A stretch of 64,000 bases of DNA from Pseudohalioglobus sediminis. Its GTDB lineage: Bacteria > Pseudomonadota > Gammaproteobacteria > Pseudomonadales > Halieaceae. The notes below the pieces were generated by a model. That model saw nothing but the letters and a program-made list of their open reading frames with translations, searched no databases and was not told the origin of the DNA. A program made the position numbers and the translations under genes. Below, piece by piece: positions 8,782-20,670 of this stretch; within the stretch, counting starts at the first letter, position 1; each line of letters opens with the position of its first letter. Where the stretch lies: positions 376 through 64,375 of the forward strand of contig NZ_VTUX01000009.1 of NCBI RefSeq assembly GCF_008370495.1, given 5' to 3'.

Positions 8782-8811
8782 GTTTACGTTAACGTAAACT
8801 TGAGCTATATT
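8782..8811 (+). promoter_or_regulatory. liuR promoter with LiuR-type operator
   Basis: A perfect 18-bp palindrome, GTTTACGTTAACGTAAAC, occupies 8782-8799. A sigma70-like promoter overlaps it: TTTACG at 8783-8788 and TATATT at 8806-8811 with a 17-bp spacer. The operator therefore covers the -35 box and most of the spacer, as is usual for MerR-family sites. LiuR operators of this general form are known from comparative genomics of branched-chain amino acid degradation. Autoregulation and control of the whole liu operon are inferred. Confidence 0.75.
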
Positions 8812-8847
8812 TCACCGGTCCCTGAAGCCGAGGCGCCCGCGCAGCAG

Positions 8848-9237
8848 ATGCCCGAGAAAACCTACAGCATTTCCGACCTTGCCAGTGAATTCGGCGTCAC
8901 CACCCGCACTATCCGTTTTTACGAAGAAAAAGGGCTGGTCACCCCAAGGCGCGAAGGCCAGAAGCGCCTGTACAACCAGGCCGACCGTGTGCGCATCAAG
9001 TTGATCCTGCGCGGTAAGCGCATCGGCATGACCCTGGACGAGTGCGTCGAAGTCATCGACATGTATGATCCCGAGCACAATAACGCCGAACAGCTACACT
9101 CTCTTATCGCCAGGGTGCAGGACAAACGCGCACGCTTCGAGCAGCAGCGTCGTGATATCGACGAGATGTTAAAGGGCCTGGACGAGGTCCAGGCCCTGTG
9201 TGAAAGCGCCCTGGCGGAGGCCGGGGCAGCCAACTAA
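8848..9237 (+). CDS. liuR: MerR-family regulator of leucine/isovalerate degradation
   Basis: A 129-residue MerR-family regulator. The N-terminal winged helix reads [20 protein letters not shown] then EEKGLVTP, followed by a long dimerisation coiled coil (about 80-120). I place the start at the ATG at 8848 (MPEKTY). An upstream in-frame TTG at 8800 abuts the operator and would lie upstream of the predicted transcription start. The gene is followed 25 bp downstream by liuA, and the order R-A-B-C-D-E matches known LiuR regulons, so it probably senses an intermediate of leucine breakdown. Confidence 0.9.
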   Translation: MPEKTYSISDLASEFGVTTRTIRFYEEKGLVTPRREGQKRLYNQADRVRIKLILRGKRIGMTLDECVEVIDMYDPEHNNAEQLHSLIARVQDKRARFEQQRRDIDEMLKGLDEVQALCESALAEAGAAN

Positions 9238-9262
9238 CCAAGACGACAAGCAGGAAACCAGC

Positions 9263-10432
9263 ATGAACACAGGCTACCCCACCCTCAACTTCGGCCTCGG
9301 CGAGGAAATCGACATGCTGCGCGATGCGGTCTACAGCCTCTGCCAGAAAGAGCTGGCCCCGCGCGCCGCCGACATCGACCGCGACAACGATTTCCCACAT
9401 GACATGTGGCGCAAATTTGGCGACATGGGCCTGCTGGGCATTACCGTCGAGGAAGAGTACGGCGGCAGCAATATGGGCTACCTCGCCCACTCCGTGGCCA
9501 TGGAGGAGATCAGCCGTGCCTCTGCATCCGTGGGCTTGTCCTATGGCGCTATGTCCAACCTGTGCCTGAACCAGTTACGCAAGCATGGTACCGAGGAACA
9601 GAAGCAGAAGTACCTGCCGAAACTGTGCAGCGGTGAACACGTGGGCGCACTGGCCATGTCCGAACCCAACGCCGGTTCTGACGTGGTCAGCATGAAACTC
9701 AGCGCCCGGCGCAAGGGTGACCACTACATTCTCAACGGCAACAAGATGTGGATCACCAACGGCCCGGATGCCGACACCTATATCATTTATGCCAAGACCG
9801 ATCCGGAGGCCGGTTCCCGCGGGATCACTGCATTCATTGTGGAGCGCGATTTTGCCGGTTTCTCCCGCTCCCCCAAACTCGACAAACTGGGATGTCGCGG
9901 CTCAAATACCTGCGAGCTGGTATTTGAGGACTGCGAAGTACCTGCGGAAAATGTGCTGCGCAACGAAGGCGACGGCGTGAAAATCCTCATGTCCGGTCTT
10001 GACTATGAGCGCACCGTACTCTCCGGCGGTCCCGTCGGCATCATGCAAGCCTGTCTCGACCTGGTGCTCCCCTACCTGCACGACCGCAAGCAGTTTGGCC
10101 AGAGCATCGGGGAGTTTCAGTTAATGCAGGGCAAGCTGGCCGATATGTACGCCGACATGAACGCATGCCGTTCCTATCTCTATGCCGTGGCCGCGGCCTG
10201 CGACCGCGGTGAGGAAACGCGCCAGGACTGCGCGGCAGTCATCCTGTACACCGCAGAAAAAGCCACGCAGATGGCACTGCAGGCAATTCAGGCACTGGGT
10301 GGCGTGGGCTACACCAATGACTTCCCTGCCGGCCGCCTGCTGCGCGATGCCAAGTTGTACGAGATCGGCGCGGGCACCTCGGAGATCCGCCGCATGCTGA
10401 TCGGCCGTGAACTGTTCAACGCCACCAGGTAA
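9263..10432 (+). CDS. liuA: Isovaleryl-CoA dehydrogenase
   Basis: An FAD enzyme that oxidises isovaleryl-CoA to 3-methylcrotonyl-CoA, passing electrons to ETF. At 389 residues it has the standard acyl-CoA dehydrogenase length. Visible features: [10 protein letters not shown] and [10 protein letters not shown] at the FAD/substrate site, the catalytic glutamate E249 in GLDYER at the position characteristic of isovaleryl-CoA dehydrogenases, and the C-terminal [12 protein letters not shown] signature. The start [10 protein letters not shown] is preceded by CAGGAAACC. It is the first enzyme gene of the liu operon. Confidence 0.95.
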   Translation: MNTGYPTLNFGLGEEIDMLRDAVYSLCQKELAPRAADIDRDNDFPHDMWRKFGDMGLLGITVEEEYGGSNMGYLAHSVAMEEISRASASVGLSYGAMSNLCLNQLRKHGTEEQKQKYLPKLCSGEHVGALAMSEPNAGSDVVSMKLSARRKGDHYILNGNKMWITNGPDADTYIIYAKTDPEAGSRGITAFIVERDFAGFSRSPKLDKLGCRGSNTCELVFEDCEVPAENVLRNEGDGVKILMSGLDYERTVLSGGPVGIMQACLDLVLPYLHDRKQFGQSIGEFQLMQGKLADMYADMNACRSYLYAVAAACDRGEETRQDCAAVILYTAEKATQMALQAIQALGGVGYTNDFPAGRLLRDAKLYEIGAGTSEIRRMLIGRELFNATR

Positions 10433-10447
10433 CAACCGGAGTCTTCC

Positions 10448-12055
10448 ATGACAGTGCTGCACTCGCATATCAATACCCGTGATGACGCCTTCAATCGCAA
10501 CCGGGACGCCATGCAGGCACAGGTCGATGACCTGCGCAGGGTGGTGGAAAAAATTCGCCAGGGCGGTGGCCAGCGCGCCCAGGAACGGCATATCTCCCGG
10601 GGCAAACTGCTGCCTCGCGAGCGTCTCAATGCACTGCTGGACCCAGGTTCACCGTTTCTTGAGTTTTCACAACTGGCCGCGCACGGCGTCTACGACCACG
10701 ATGTACCGGCTGCGGGAATCATTACCGGTATTGGCCGCGTCGCCGGCGTGGAGTGCATGATTTTCGTCAACGACGCTACCGTGAAGGGCGGCACCTACTA
10801 CCCGCTTACCGTGAAAAAGCAGGGTCGTGCCCAGACCATGGCGGCAGAAAACAATCTGCCCTGCATCTACCTGGTGGACTCGGGCGGTGCCTTCCTGCCA
10901 CTGCAGGACGAGGTCTTTCCCGACAAGGACCATTTCGGTCACGCGTTTTATAACCAGGCGCGCATGTCGGCACGCGGGATACCCCAGATTGCAGCTGTAC
11001 TCGGCTCATGCACTGCCGGCGGCGCCTACCTGCCCGCCATGGCTGACGAATCCATCATCGTCAAGAACCAGGGCACTATCTTCCTCGGCGGTCCGCCGCT
11101 GGTGAAGGCCGCCACCGGGGAGGTCGTCAGCGCCGAGGAACTGGGCGGTGCAGATGTGCATTGCCGCACCTCGGGCGTTACCGACCACTACGCGAACAAT
11201 GACCACCACGCGCTGCAACTGGTTCGTCGTGCGGTATCGCGCCTGAATCGCGTGAAACCGGTGCACATGGATATACGCGAGAGCATTGAACCCGCCTATC
11301 CCGTGGAGGACATCTACGGCGTTATCCCCGCCGACACAAAACAGCCTTATGACGTGCGCGAAGTGATAGCGCGGGTTGTCGACGGTTCCGAGTTTGATGA
11401 ATTCAAGGCCTTGTACGGCGAGACACTGGTCTGCGGCTTTGCCCGCATTCACGGTTACCCGGTCGGCATTATTGCCAACAACGGCATCCTGTTCGCCGAG
11501 TCCGCGGTCAAGGGCGCACACTTTGTAGAGCTCTGCGCGCAGCGCAAGATACCACTGGTATTTCTGCAGAACATTACCGGCTTTATGGTCGGCAAGCAGT
11601 ATGAACACGGGGGCATCGCCCGGCACGGAGCGAAAATGGTGCACGCCGTGGCCTGTGCCAATGTACCCAAATTCACCGTGATCATCGGCGGCTCCTTCGG
11701 TGCGGGCAATTACGCCATGTGTGGGCGCGCCTACGAGCCGCGCTTCATGTATATGTGGCCCAACGCGCGAATTTCGGTGATGGGCGGGGAACAGGCAGCT
11801 GGCGTACTGGCCACGGTCAAACAGGAACAGTTGGCACGGGAAGGCAAGTCGATGACACCGGAGCAAGAGGCCGCGTTCAAGCAACCCACGCTGGAACTGT
11901 ACGAAAAACAGGGTCACCCCTATTACGCCTCTGCTCGCCTGTGGGACGACGGCGTCATCGACCCGGCAGACACGCGCATGGTCCTGGGCTTGTCGATTTC
12001 GGCGGCGCTGAATGCGCCGATAGAAGCGACGCAGTTCGGGGTGTTCAGGATGTGA
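10448..12055 (+). CDS. liuB: 3-Methylcrotonyl-CoA carboxylase, beta (carboxyltransferase) subunit
   Basis: The carboxyltransferase subunit of the biotin-dependent enzyme that makes 3-methylglutaconyl-CoA. It has 535 residues and two crotonase-like carboxyltransferase halves. Visible stretches include [54 protein letters not shown], and the C-terminal half motifs [11 protein letters not shown] and [16 protein letters not shown]. It works with the LiuD alpha subunit two genes downstream. The gap to liuA is 15 bp. Confidence 0.96.
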   Translation: MTVLHSHINTRDDAFNRNRDAMQAQVDDLRRVVEKIRQGGGQRAQERHISRGKLLPRERLNALLDPGSPFLEFSQLAAHGVYDHDVPAAGIITGIGRVAGVECMIFVNDATVKGGTYYPLTVKKQGRAQTMAAENNLPCIYLVDSGGAFLPLQDEVFPDKDHFGHAFYNQARMSARGIPQIAAVLGSCTAGGAYLPAMADESIIVKNQGTIFLGGPPLVKAATGEVVSAEELGGADVHCRTSGVTDHYANNDHHALQLVRRAVSRLNRVKPVHMDIRESIEPAYPVEDIYGVIPADTKQPYDVREVIARVVDGSEFDEFKALYGETLVCGFARIHGYPVGIIANNGILFAESAVKGAHFVELCAQRKIPLVFLQNITGFMVGKQYEHGGIARHGAKMVHAVACANVPKFTVIIGGSFGAGNYAMCGRAYEPRFMYMWPNARISVMGGEQAAGVLATVKQEQLAREGKSMTPEQEAAFKQPTLELYEKQGHPYYASARLWDDGVIDPADTRMVLGLSISAALNAPIEATQFGVFRM

Positions 12056-12074
12056 ACAGGACCAGGACAGCAGC

Positions 12075-12872
12075 ATGAAACAGACAGCAGTGATGACCGG
12101 GATTGACTCCCGTGGCGTGGCCACAGTGACACTGGATCGCGCCGAGAAACACAACGCCTTCGACGATGCCATGATCGCCGAACTGCGCGAGGTCTTCGAC
12201 AGCCTCGCGCAACAGGACGAGGTGCGCGTGGTCGTACTCGCTTCCGCGGGAAAGAGCTTCAGTGCCGGCGCCGATCTCGCCTGGATGAAGCGCATGGCAG
12301 AGTACGATCACAGCCACAACCTCGCTGACGCCAGGCTGCTGGCAGGCATGTTGAAATCCCTGTTCGAATTGCCACAGCCCACCGTTGCGCGCGTGCAGGG
12401 CGCGGCGTTTGGCGGAGCTGTTGGCCTGGTCAGCTGCTGTGACATGGCGGTGGCCAGCGAGCGTGCCAGTTTTTCTCTATCGGAAGTGAAAATCGGTCTG
12501 ATCCCGGCCACCATTAGCCCTTTTGTAGTGCGGGCCATGGGCGAGCGCGCCTGTCGGCGCTATTTCACCACCGGTGAGCGCTTTGGCGCCGTGCGCGCAC
12601 GAGAACTGGGGCTGGTCAGCGAAGTCGTCGACGGTGAAGCACTCGATGCAACCGTGGATCAAATTGTAACAAGCCTGCTGGGCAACGGTCCCCTGGCCGT
12701 GCGGCAGGCCAAGCAACTGGTGAGCGACATCGCCGGACGCGAGATATCGGACACCCTGGTCGAAGATACCTGTGAGCGCATTGCGCAGATCCGGGTTTCA
12801 CCGGAGGGACAGGAAGGCCTCGCGGCATTCCTTAACAAGCGCCCGCCAGCGTGGCTCGAAAGCGCCGAGTAA
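12075..12872 (+). CDS. liuC: Methylglutaconyl-CoA hydratase (crotonase family)
   Basis: A 265-residue enoyl-CoA hydratase-family enzyme that hydrates 3-methylglutaconyl-CoA to HMG-CoA. Typical crotonase features are SAGKSFSAGADLAWM (oxyanion-hole region), RVQGAAFGGAVGL (second oxyanion loop) and SEVKIGLIPA with the catalytic-loop glutamate. It lies 19 bp after liuB and 94 bp before liuD. The specific substrate is assigned from operon position; the fold alone would not distinguish it from other crotonases. Confidence 0.92.
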   Translation: MKQTAVMTGIDSRGVATVTLDRAEKHNAFDDAMIAELREVFDSLAQQDEVRVVVLASAGKSFSAGADLAWMKRMAEYDHSHNLADARLLAGMLKSLFELPQPTVARVQGAAFGGAVGLVSCCDMAVASERASFSLSEVKIGLIPATISPFVVRAMGERACRRYFTTGERFGAVRARELGLVSEVVDGEALDATVDQIVTSLLGNGPLAVRQAKQLVSDIAGREISDTLVEDTCERIAQIRVSPEGQEGLAAFLNKRPPAWLESAE

Positions 12873-12966
12873 TCGGGCCGTACCCGCCGGCAGAGGGCAT
12901 GACTGAGCGCCCGGGCCCATGAATGCCGCGCCGGCGGATTAACGACAGACAACAGCGGAACTGAAT

Positions 12967-14958
<1,992 letters not shown>

Positions 14959-14964
14959 CACGCT

Positions 14965-15885
14965 ATGACACTGCCACAACAGGTGCGCATTGTTGAAGTC
15001 GGCCCCCGCGACGGCTTGCAGAATGAACCTGGCACCATCCCCGTGGCCAGCAAGCTGCAACTGCTGGACGACCTCGCCGCCGCCGGCCTGCAGGTACTGG
15101 AAGCGGGTAGCTTTGTGAATCCCAAATGGGTACCGCAGATGGCCGATAGTGAAATCGTGTTCCAGAAGTTACGACGTCACCCGGGGGTACGCTACACAGC
15201 GTTGACGCCGAACCTGCAGGGCTTCGAGCGTGCACTGGCCGCCGGCGCTGACGAGGTCGCCGTATTTGCCGCCGCCTCCGAATCATTTTCCCGCAAGAAC
15301 ATCAACTGCGACATTGGCGAAAGCCTCAAGCGATTCGAAGCCGTGATGGCCGCAGCTCGTGATCACCAGATACCGGTGCGCGGATATGTTTCCTGCGTGC
15401 TCGGATGCCCTTATGAAGGCCCGATCGCGCCCGAGGCGGTGGCCGGCGTCAGCGCCGCACTGCTGGATATGGGCTGCTATGAGGTTTCCCTTGGCGACAC
15501 CATCGGCACCGGCACACCCGGCAGCATGGCGACCCTGCTGGAGACCCTGCTCGCCTGCCTGCAACCAGAACAACTGGCCGTGCACTGTCACGATACCTAC
15601 GGCCAGGCTCTGGCCAACATTCTGGTCGCCCTGCAACATGGCATTGCCACTGTGGACGCCTCGGTAGCCGGCCTGGGTGGTTGCCCCTATGCGAGCGGCG
15701 CTACCGGCAACGTGGCCACCGAAGACGTGGTTTACATGCTTGACGGCCTCGGCATCGAGACCGGCATCGATCTTGTCCGCCTGGTGCATGCGGGCAACGC
15801 CATCTCATCTACTATCGGGCGAAGCAGCCAATCGCGGGTGGCGAGGGCACTGGGAAATCCGTTGCAGACGGCAGCGCCCGCTTAG
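14965..15885 (+). CDS. liuE: Hydroxymethylglutaryl-CoA lyase
   Basis: Cleaves HMG-CoA to acetoacetate and acetyl-CoA, completing leucine degradation. A 306-residue TIM-barrel of the DRE-metallolyase family: VEVGPRDGLQNE at the N terminus, VAVFAAASESFS, GYVSCVLGCPYEG, and the metal-binding CHDTYGQ with the C-terminal GLGGCPYA signature whose cysteine is catalytic in the family. It begins 6 bp after liuD and ends the operon; the next gene starts 63 bp downstream. Confidence 0.96.
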   Translation: MTLPQQVRIVEVGPRDGLQNEPGTIPVASKLQLLDDLAAAGLQVLEAGSFVNPKWVPQMADSEIVFQKLRRHPGVRYTALTPNLQGFERALAAGADEVAVFAAASESFSRKNINCDIGESLKRFEAVMAAARDHQIPVRGYVSCVLGCPYEGPIAPEAVAGVSAALLDMGCYEVSLGDTIGTGTPGSMATLLETLLACLQPEQLAVHCHDTYGQALANILVALQHGIATVDASVAGLGGCPYASGATGNVATEDVVYMLDGLGIETGIDLVRLVHAGNAISSTIGRSSQSRVARALGNPLQTAAPA

Positions 15886-15948
15886 CAACGCCCACCGGGG
15901 CCGCAGTGAACGTTATTCCATGCGCAATAACATGGTACATTGCGGTCC

Positions 15949-16293
15949 ATGTCCGACCGACTCATAATTGCCCTGCGTTACACCGCCGCCAGCCTGATCA
16001 CCGCGTCTGGCCTGGTGCAGGTAGCTTCACTCTGGTTCCGCCCCCTCGACGAAATCGCCGTGGCTGCGTTGCTGCTGGGCGCCGCCTACCTGATTATCGG
16101 TATCGGCCTGTTCGGCCAGTCCCGGTTCACGTTGTTTCTCGCGATTCTGGTTCCCGCGGCAGTCGCGGTCCTCACGCTGCGCCAGGTGGAAACATTGTCC
16201 AGCCTGCAGTCGACAAGCATGGCCGCTGAATTGCTGGCCATTGTATTGGCCGCCGTGGTGCTCTGGCAGGTGCGCAACAGGCCCAGCCGATAA
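15949..16293 (+). CDS. Small four-helix membrane protein
   Basis: A 114-residue hydrophobic protein of unknown function (start MSDRLIIALR; a TTG nine bases earlier is possible). About four transmembrane segments are visible: roughly residues 8-28, 35-55, 62-82 and 92-110. No family was recognised. Its TAA stop overlaps the antiporter ATG by one base (TAATG at 16291-16295), so the two are probably translationally coupled. A short inverted repeat CCATG-N8-CATGG lies just upstream (about 15918-15935). An accessory role for the transporter is an inference from coupling only. Confidence 0.65.
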   Translation: MSDRLIIALRYTAASLITASGLVQVASLWFRPLDEIAVAALLLGAAYLIIGIGLFGQSRFTLFLAILVPAAVAVLTLRQVETLSSLQSTSMAAELLAIVLAAVVLWQVRNRPSR

Positions 16294-17855
16294 TGCTCGA
16301 CCCGCTGATTATTCTCATCGCCCTGGCAGGCGGCCTGCTCAGCAGAGCGCTCGGGCTGCCCGCCCTGCTCGGCTACCTCGCTGCCGGGTTCCTGCTCCAT
16401 GAAACCAACATTGACGCCGGGCCGATGCTGCACAATCTCGCCAACATCGGCGTCACCCTGCTGCTGTTCACTATCGGCCTGAAACTGGCCCCGGCAGAGT
16501 TACTGAAGACCCGGGTTTGGGGCACGACGCTGCTGCACATGGCGCTGATGCAGGCGCTGTTTACCGCCGTACTGTGGATAGCCGGTGTGGCCATGCCCGG
16601 ACTGGCGCTGGAGATCAGCGAGATGCTGATCATCGCCTTCGCCCTGACTTTCTCCAGTACGGTATTCGTGATCCAGGTGATGCAGGAAAAGGGCGAGATG
16701 TCCTCGCGCCATGCCAACCTCGCCATCGGCATCCTGGTCATCCAGGACCTCGCTGCGGTGTTGTTCCTGTCTGCAACCAAGGGCACTGTCCCCCACATCG
16801 AGGCCCTGTTCCTGCTGCTGCTGTGGCCGCTGCGGGTACCGGTAACGCGCTTGATGGAGCGCGCAGGCCATGGAGAACTGTTCACCATGTTCGGCCTCTG
16901 CCTGGCGCTGGGCGGTGCCGCCCTGTTTGAACTGGTCGGCATAAAAGGAGACCTGGGTGCGCTGATCATCGGTGCGCTGCTGGCGGGTACCCAGAAATCC
17001 AAGGAACTCTATCGCAACCTGATGAATTTCAAGGACCTGTTCCTGGTTGGCTTTTTCCTCACCATCGGGCTGGATGGCTGGCCTGCGGAGGAAGCGCTGA
17101 TACTGGCGCTGGTGCTGGGCGTGCTGGCGCTGATCAAACCCCTGCTCTACTTCCCGCTGATGACCTGGTTCCACACTGCGCCGCGCACAGCACTGCTCAG
17201 TTCGAGCGTGCTCGGCAACTACAGCGAATTCGGCCTGGTCGTGGTGGCAGTCGCCGCGCAGGCCAGCTGGATTGATTCCGAGTGGGCCAGCGCCATTTCC
17301 CTGGCCATTGCCACCAGCTTCGTGCTGTCGTCACCCATCAACAAGCGTGCACATACACTGTACCGGCGTTACCACGATTTCTGGCTCCGCTTCGAGTCGG
17401 AGAAGGTCAGCGAGTCGCGTCCCGACACCAGTGGTGTGCGTATTATGGTGCTGGGCATGGGCAATATAGGCACCGGTGCCTATGACGCCATCGCTGAACA
17501 TCATGGCCGGGAAGTGCTTGGTGTGGACCTCAATGAACGCAAGCGCGAGGAGCACGCGCGCAAGCATCGACGTGTGGTGATTGCCGACGCGTCAGATCCC
17601 GATTTCTGGATCCCGGTGCAACTGGACGAGGTCGAACTGGTGCTGCTCGCCCTCACCCATCACCAGGAGAATATGCTGGTGGCCAGCCTGCTCACCGACC
17701 TCGGCTACACCGGGCGCATTGCAGCAGTGGTACGCTTTTCAGAAGAGGCGCGTGACCTTGAGAAGCGCGGGTTCTCTGCGTTCAACCTCTACGCCCAGGC
17801 CGGGGCCGGTTTTGCTGATCACGCCGCGGCACAACTGCAGGCTGAACCGCGCTGA
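16293..17855 (+). CDS. CPA2-family cation:proton antiporter with TrkA-N (RCK) domain
   Basis: A 520-residue inner-membrane transporter of the KefB/KefC/YbaL type. The first about 365 residues form a Na+/H+ exchanger domain of 12-13 helices, with LPALLGYLAAGFLL, LLLFTIGLKL, IQDLAAVLF and IKGDLGALIIGALLAG as recognisable core pieces. The C terminus (about 385-510) is a Rossmann RCK/TrkA-N domain with GMGNIG (GxGxxG) for nucleotide binding. Such proteins exchange K+ or Na+ for H+. The ion and gating ligand cannot be read from sequence. Translation appears coupled to the small membrane protein upstream. Confidence 0.88.
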   Translation: MLDPLIILIALAGGLLSRALGLPALLGYLAAGFLLHETNIDAGPMLHNLANIGVTLLLFTIGLKLAPAELLKTRVWGTTLLHMALMQALFTAVLWIAGVAMPGLALEISEMLIIAFALTFSSTVFVIQVMQEKGEMSSRHANLAIGILVIQDLAAVLFLSATKGTVPHIEALFLLLLWPLRVPVTRLMERAGHGELFTMFGLCLALGGAALFELVGIKGDLGALIIGALLAGTQKSKELYRNLMNFKDLFLVGFFLTIGLDGWPAEEALILALVLGVLALIKPLLYFPLMTWFHTAPRTALLSSSVLGNYSEFGLVVVAVAAQASWIDSEWASAISLAIATSFVLSSPINKRAHTLYRRYHDFWLRFESEKVSESRPDTSGVRIMVLGMGNIGTGAYDAIAEHHGREVLGVDLNERKREEHARKHRRVVIADASDPDFWIPVQLDEVELVLLALTHHQENMLVASLLTDLGYTGRIAAVVRFSEEARDLEKRGFSAFNLYAQAGAGFADHAAAQLQAEPR

Positions 17856-17870
17856 TCGCCAACAGGTAGC

Positions 17871-19121
17871 TCAGGAGGACAATGAGGCAGGCCCTGCCAT
17901 CGCGGTGCCATCAGCGTGCCGCCCCAGCAGCCACAGGAACCACGTATTCAGGACGAGGTAGCCCAGCCCGAGGAACACCAGCAAGCCGCCACTGCCTGCT
18001 GCCGCAGCGGCAGCCAGCAAAGCCGCGAGGCAAAGCAGCCGCAGCTGCTCCCAGCGCATCACGCTGGTCGCTGCCCTCGCCTCCAGCCAGAAGGTGGTGG
18101 TCATGGTTGTGGCCAGCAGAGCGGCCCAACCGGCCACGCCCGCAGCATAGCCCGGAGAGCTCTTCAGCAACCAGTCCAGGCAGGCAATGACCGCGATCAG
18201 TTGGAAAAAAGCGTACCAGGACACCGCCGCGGGCACCCCGGGATCGTATTTTACAAAGCTGGCGAGATCATTCTTGTGTCGTGGATAACGCCGGGCAACG
18301 TCCTCGGGTTGCCAGCCCGTGCGTGCAATCCACACGCGCAGCTTGTCGCGCCAGTCAGCGGCCCGCCAGCTGTCCTTGAACATATCCACGTACACATGTG
18401 TCAGGGCATGCACGGGATTAAAGCTGTGCAGCGGCCCCCGGATGCCGAAGACTACCGGTTCGCTGTCGAGTTCTTCCTGGAAAGTGCCGAACAGCCTGTC
18501 CCACAGGATAAACACGCCGCCATAGTTCCGGTCCATGTACAGGTCGTTCTGGGCATGGTGGACGCGGTGATTGGAGGGTGTGACAAAGATCCACTCGTAC
18601 CAGCCCAGCTTGGGAATATGTTCGGTGTGCACCCAGAACTGGTAGAGCAGGTTCAGTGACGCCACGGTCACGAACACTTCAGCCGGCACACCAACCAGGA
18701 ACAGCGGTATGTAGAATATCCACCCCAACAGGAACCCCGTGCTGGTCTGGCGCAACGCTGTCGTCAGGTTGTACTCCTCGCTCTGGTGATGCGCGACATG
18801 TGCAGCCCAGAGCAATGTGCGCTCATGCCCCAACCGGTGCAGCCAGTAGTAACAGAAGTCATACAACACAAAGGCCAGCAGCCAGGTCCAGACACTGCCG
18901 CTGTCAAGCAGTGGCAGCGAGAAGTACTGGGTAACGAGGTAATAGACGTAGCCGCCTATGCCGAGTGTGACCAGGCGCCTCGCCTGGCTGAGCACACCGA
19001 GGAAAAGACTGCTGACAGAATCGTTCAGGCGATAGGTGTTGCGCCCGTGATAGAAGCCGTAGGCCAGCTCCACCAGCATGGCGAACACAAAAAACGGGAC
19101 GGCGTAAATGGTCAGGTCCAT
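17871..19121 (-). CDS. Sterol desaturase / fatty acid hydroxylase family protein
   Basis: A 416-residue di-iron integral membrane oxygenase. The three histidine boxes are clear: HRLGH (95-99), HVAHH (108-112) and HRVHH (185-189), plus HTEH at about 165. About four N-terminal helices carry the active site, and a further hydrophobic C-terminal block (330-410) follows. This layout resembles bacterial relatives of alkylglycerol monooxygenase; the substrate is unknown. I prefer the start MDLTIYAVPF at 19121; an upstream in-frame start at 19202 would add an uncharged-poor 27-residue extension. It is divergent from the Ada-AlkA gene and convergent with the antiporter gene, 15 bp away. Confidence 0.85.
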   Translation of the reverse strand: MDLTIYAVPFFVFAMLVELAYGFYHGRNTYRLNDSVSSLFLGVLSQARRLVTLGIGGYVYYLVTQYFSLPLLDSGSVWTWLLAFVLYDFCYYWLHRLGHERTLLWAAHVAHHQSEEYNLTTALRQTSTGFLLGWIFYIPLFLVGVPAEVFVTVASLNLLYQFWVHTEHIPKLGWYEWIFVTPSNHRVHHAQNDLYMDRNYGGVFILWDRLFGTFQEELDSEPVVFGIRGPLHSFNPVHALTHVYVDMFKDSWRAADWRDKLRVWIARTGWQPEDVARRYPRHKNDLASFVKYDPGVPAAVSWYAFFQLIAVIACLDWLLKSSPGYAAGVAGWAALLATTMTTTFWLEARAATSVMRWEQLRLLCLAALLAAAAAAGSGGLLVFLGLGYLVLNTWFLWLLGRHADGTAMAGPASLSS

Positions 19122-19258
19122 CGGCTCCCTGCTCTGATCCAATACCGCGCATGGCGCAAACGCCCCGTATTCTATTACGCAACGCGGGTAATTACAGCAC
19201 ATCGATACAGGGCCGAATTTGGCTAGTCAGTGATTCGGGGCAGGACTATAGTGGGCTC

Positions 19259-20668
19259 ATGAACAACACGGACAATCTACCCCACGGGCTGGATCCAAAG
19301 GGCCTGCAAAGAGCGCGACTCGCCCGCGACCCGCGTTTTGACGGCGCTTTCTTCCTGGGTGTGAAAACCACCGGCATCTACTGCCGTCCCATCTGTCCGG
19401 CGCGCCCTGCGGCGGAGAAAAACGTCCAGTACTTCAATCTCGCCAGCCAGGCAGCCGCCGCGGGCTTTCGCCCTTGCCTGCGGTGCCGGCCGGAGTGCGC
19501 CCCCGGCAGCCCTGCCTGGCAAGGCACCTCCACTACTGTGAAACGTGCCCTGGACCTGATCGACAGTGGCGCCTTGAATACAGCTTCGGTGCCGCAACTC
19601 GCCGGGCGGCTCGGCGTGGGTGAACGCTATTTGCGCAAACTGTTCCAGCAGGAACTGGGCGTTTCGCCGCAGGCAGTAGCGCTCAACCGGCGCCTCTTGT
19701 TTGCGAAAAAACTGCTGGCGGAAACCGACATGCCGCTTACCCAGGTTGCTTTTGCTGCCGGTTTCGGCAGTGTCCGCCGCTTTAACAGCGCAGTGCTTGA
19801 ACACTTCAGGCTCACTCCCGGCCAGATGCGCGGCCGACCCCTGCCGGCTTCGGGCGGCGGCATACGCCTGTTACTTCACTATCGCCCGCCCTATGACTGG
19901 GACGGCGTGGTGGCATTTCTCGCCCACCATGCGGTGAGTGGTATCGAGAAGGTCACGCCGGAGCGCTACCGGCGCACTATCAGCTGCAACGGCGAACCCG
20001 GCACCGTGGAAGTATCACCCTGTCCCGGACAGAATGCCCTGCAGCTGACACTGAATACGGCCGATCCGGGGCAATTGATGCCGGCGGTAGCGCGAGTGCG
20101 GCGCATGTTTGACCTCGACGCCAACCCGACACAGATCAACCGTCACCTGCAGACCGACAGCATTCTCGGTGCCCTCGCCGCCGTATCCCCGGGCGCGCGT
20201 TCACCCGGCCACTGGAGTCTTTATGAAGCAGCCGTGCGCGCAATCGTAGGACAACAGGTGAGTACCGTGGCGGCACGCACTGTATTGTCGCGACTTGCCA
20301 ACGCGTGCAGCGACGCGCAGAGCCCGGTCTTTCCGTCTGCCGAGGGCATCGCCGCACTGCCTGACGACGCCTTCCCCATGCCAACACGGCGCCGCGATAC
20401 CCTGCGCACGGTATGCGCCGCCTACAGTGGACGGGAGCAGGAACTGGATTTGCAAGAGCTGGCCGGATTCAAGGGCATCGGTCCGTGGACCGTGGCCATG
20501 GCCGCTATTCGCGGCGCCGGGAGCCCGGATACCTTCCCCGCAGGAGATCTCGGCCTGCAAAAAGCCTGGCTACGGCATGGTGGCAGCAAGGAGCAACTGC
20601 AGGTCACATCAGAACAATGGCGCCCGTGGCGCTCTTATGCTGCCAACCTGCTCTGGAGGAGCCTGTAG
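19259..20668 (+). CDS. alkA: Ada-AlkA fusion: Zn/AraC methyl sensor plus 3-methyladenine DNA glycosylase
   Basis: A 469-residue fusion. Residues 20-85 are an Ada-type zinc domain with all four ligands, C42 and C46 (GIYCRPICPAR) and C73 and C76 (RPCLRC); in Ada one of these cysteines takes the methyl group from phosphotriesters. Residues 90-190 are an AraC HTH pair. The rest is AlkA N domain plus an HhH-GPD glycosylase with GFKGIGPWTVAM and the catalytic aspartate in PAGDLGLQ. It thus probably senses methylation and excises alkylated bases. The start ATG at 19259 was chosen over an upstream in-frame start at 19151 because homology begins after it. ogt follows 2 bp downstream. Confidence 0.92.
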   Translation: MNNTDNLPHGLDPKGLQRARLARDPRFDGAFFLGVKTTGIYCRPICPARPAAEKNVQYFNLASQAAAAGFRPCLRCRPECAPGSPAWQGTSTTVKRALDLIDSGALNTASVPQLAGRLGVGERYLRKLFQQELGVSPQAVALNRRLLFAKKLLAETDMPLTQVAFAAGFGSVRRFNSAVLEHFRLTPGQMRGRPLPASGGGIRLLLHYRPPYDWDGVVAFLAHHAVSGIEKVTPERYRRTISCNGEPGTVEVSPCPGQNALQLTLNTADPGQLMPAVARVRRMFDLDANPTQINRHLQTDSILGALAAVSPGARSPGHWSLYEAAVRAIVGQQVSTVAARTVLSRLANACSDAQSPVFPSAEGIAALPDDAFPMPTRRRDTLRTVCAAYSGREQELDLQELAGFKGIGPWTVAMAAIRGAGSPDTFPAGDLGLQKAWLRHGGSKEQLQVTSEQWRPWRSYAANLLWRSL

Positions 20669-20670
20669 CC

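Noticed and set aside
11006..12295. 429-codon open frame antisense to liuB/liuC
   Set aside because: High-GC shadow of a strongly conserved carboxylase gene; the translation has no family features.
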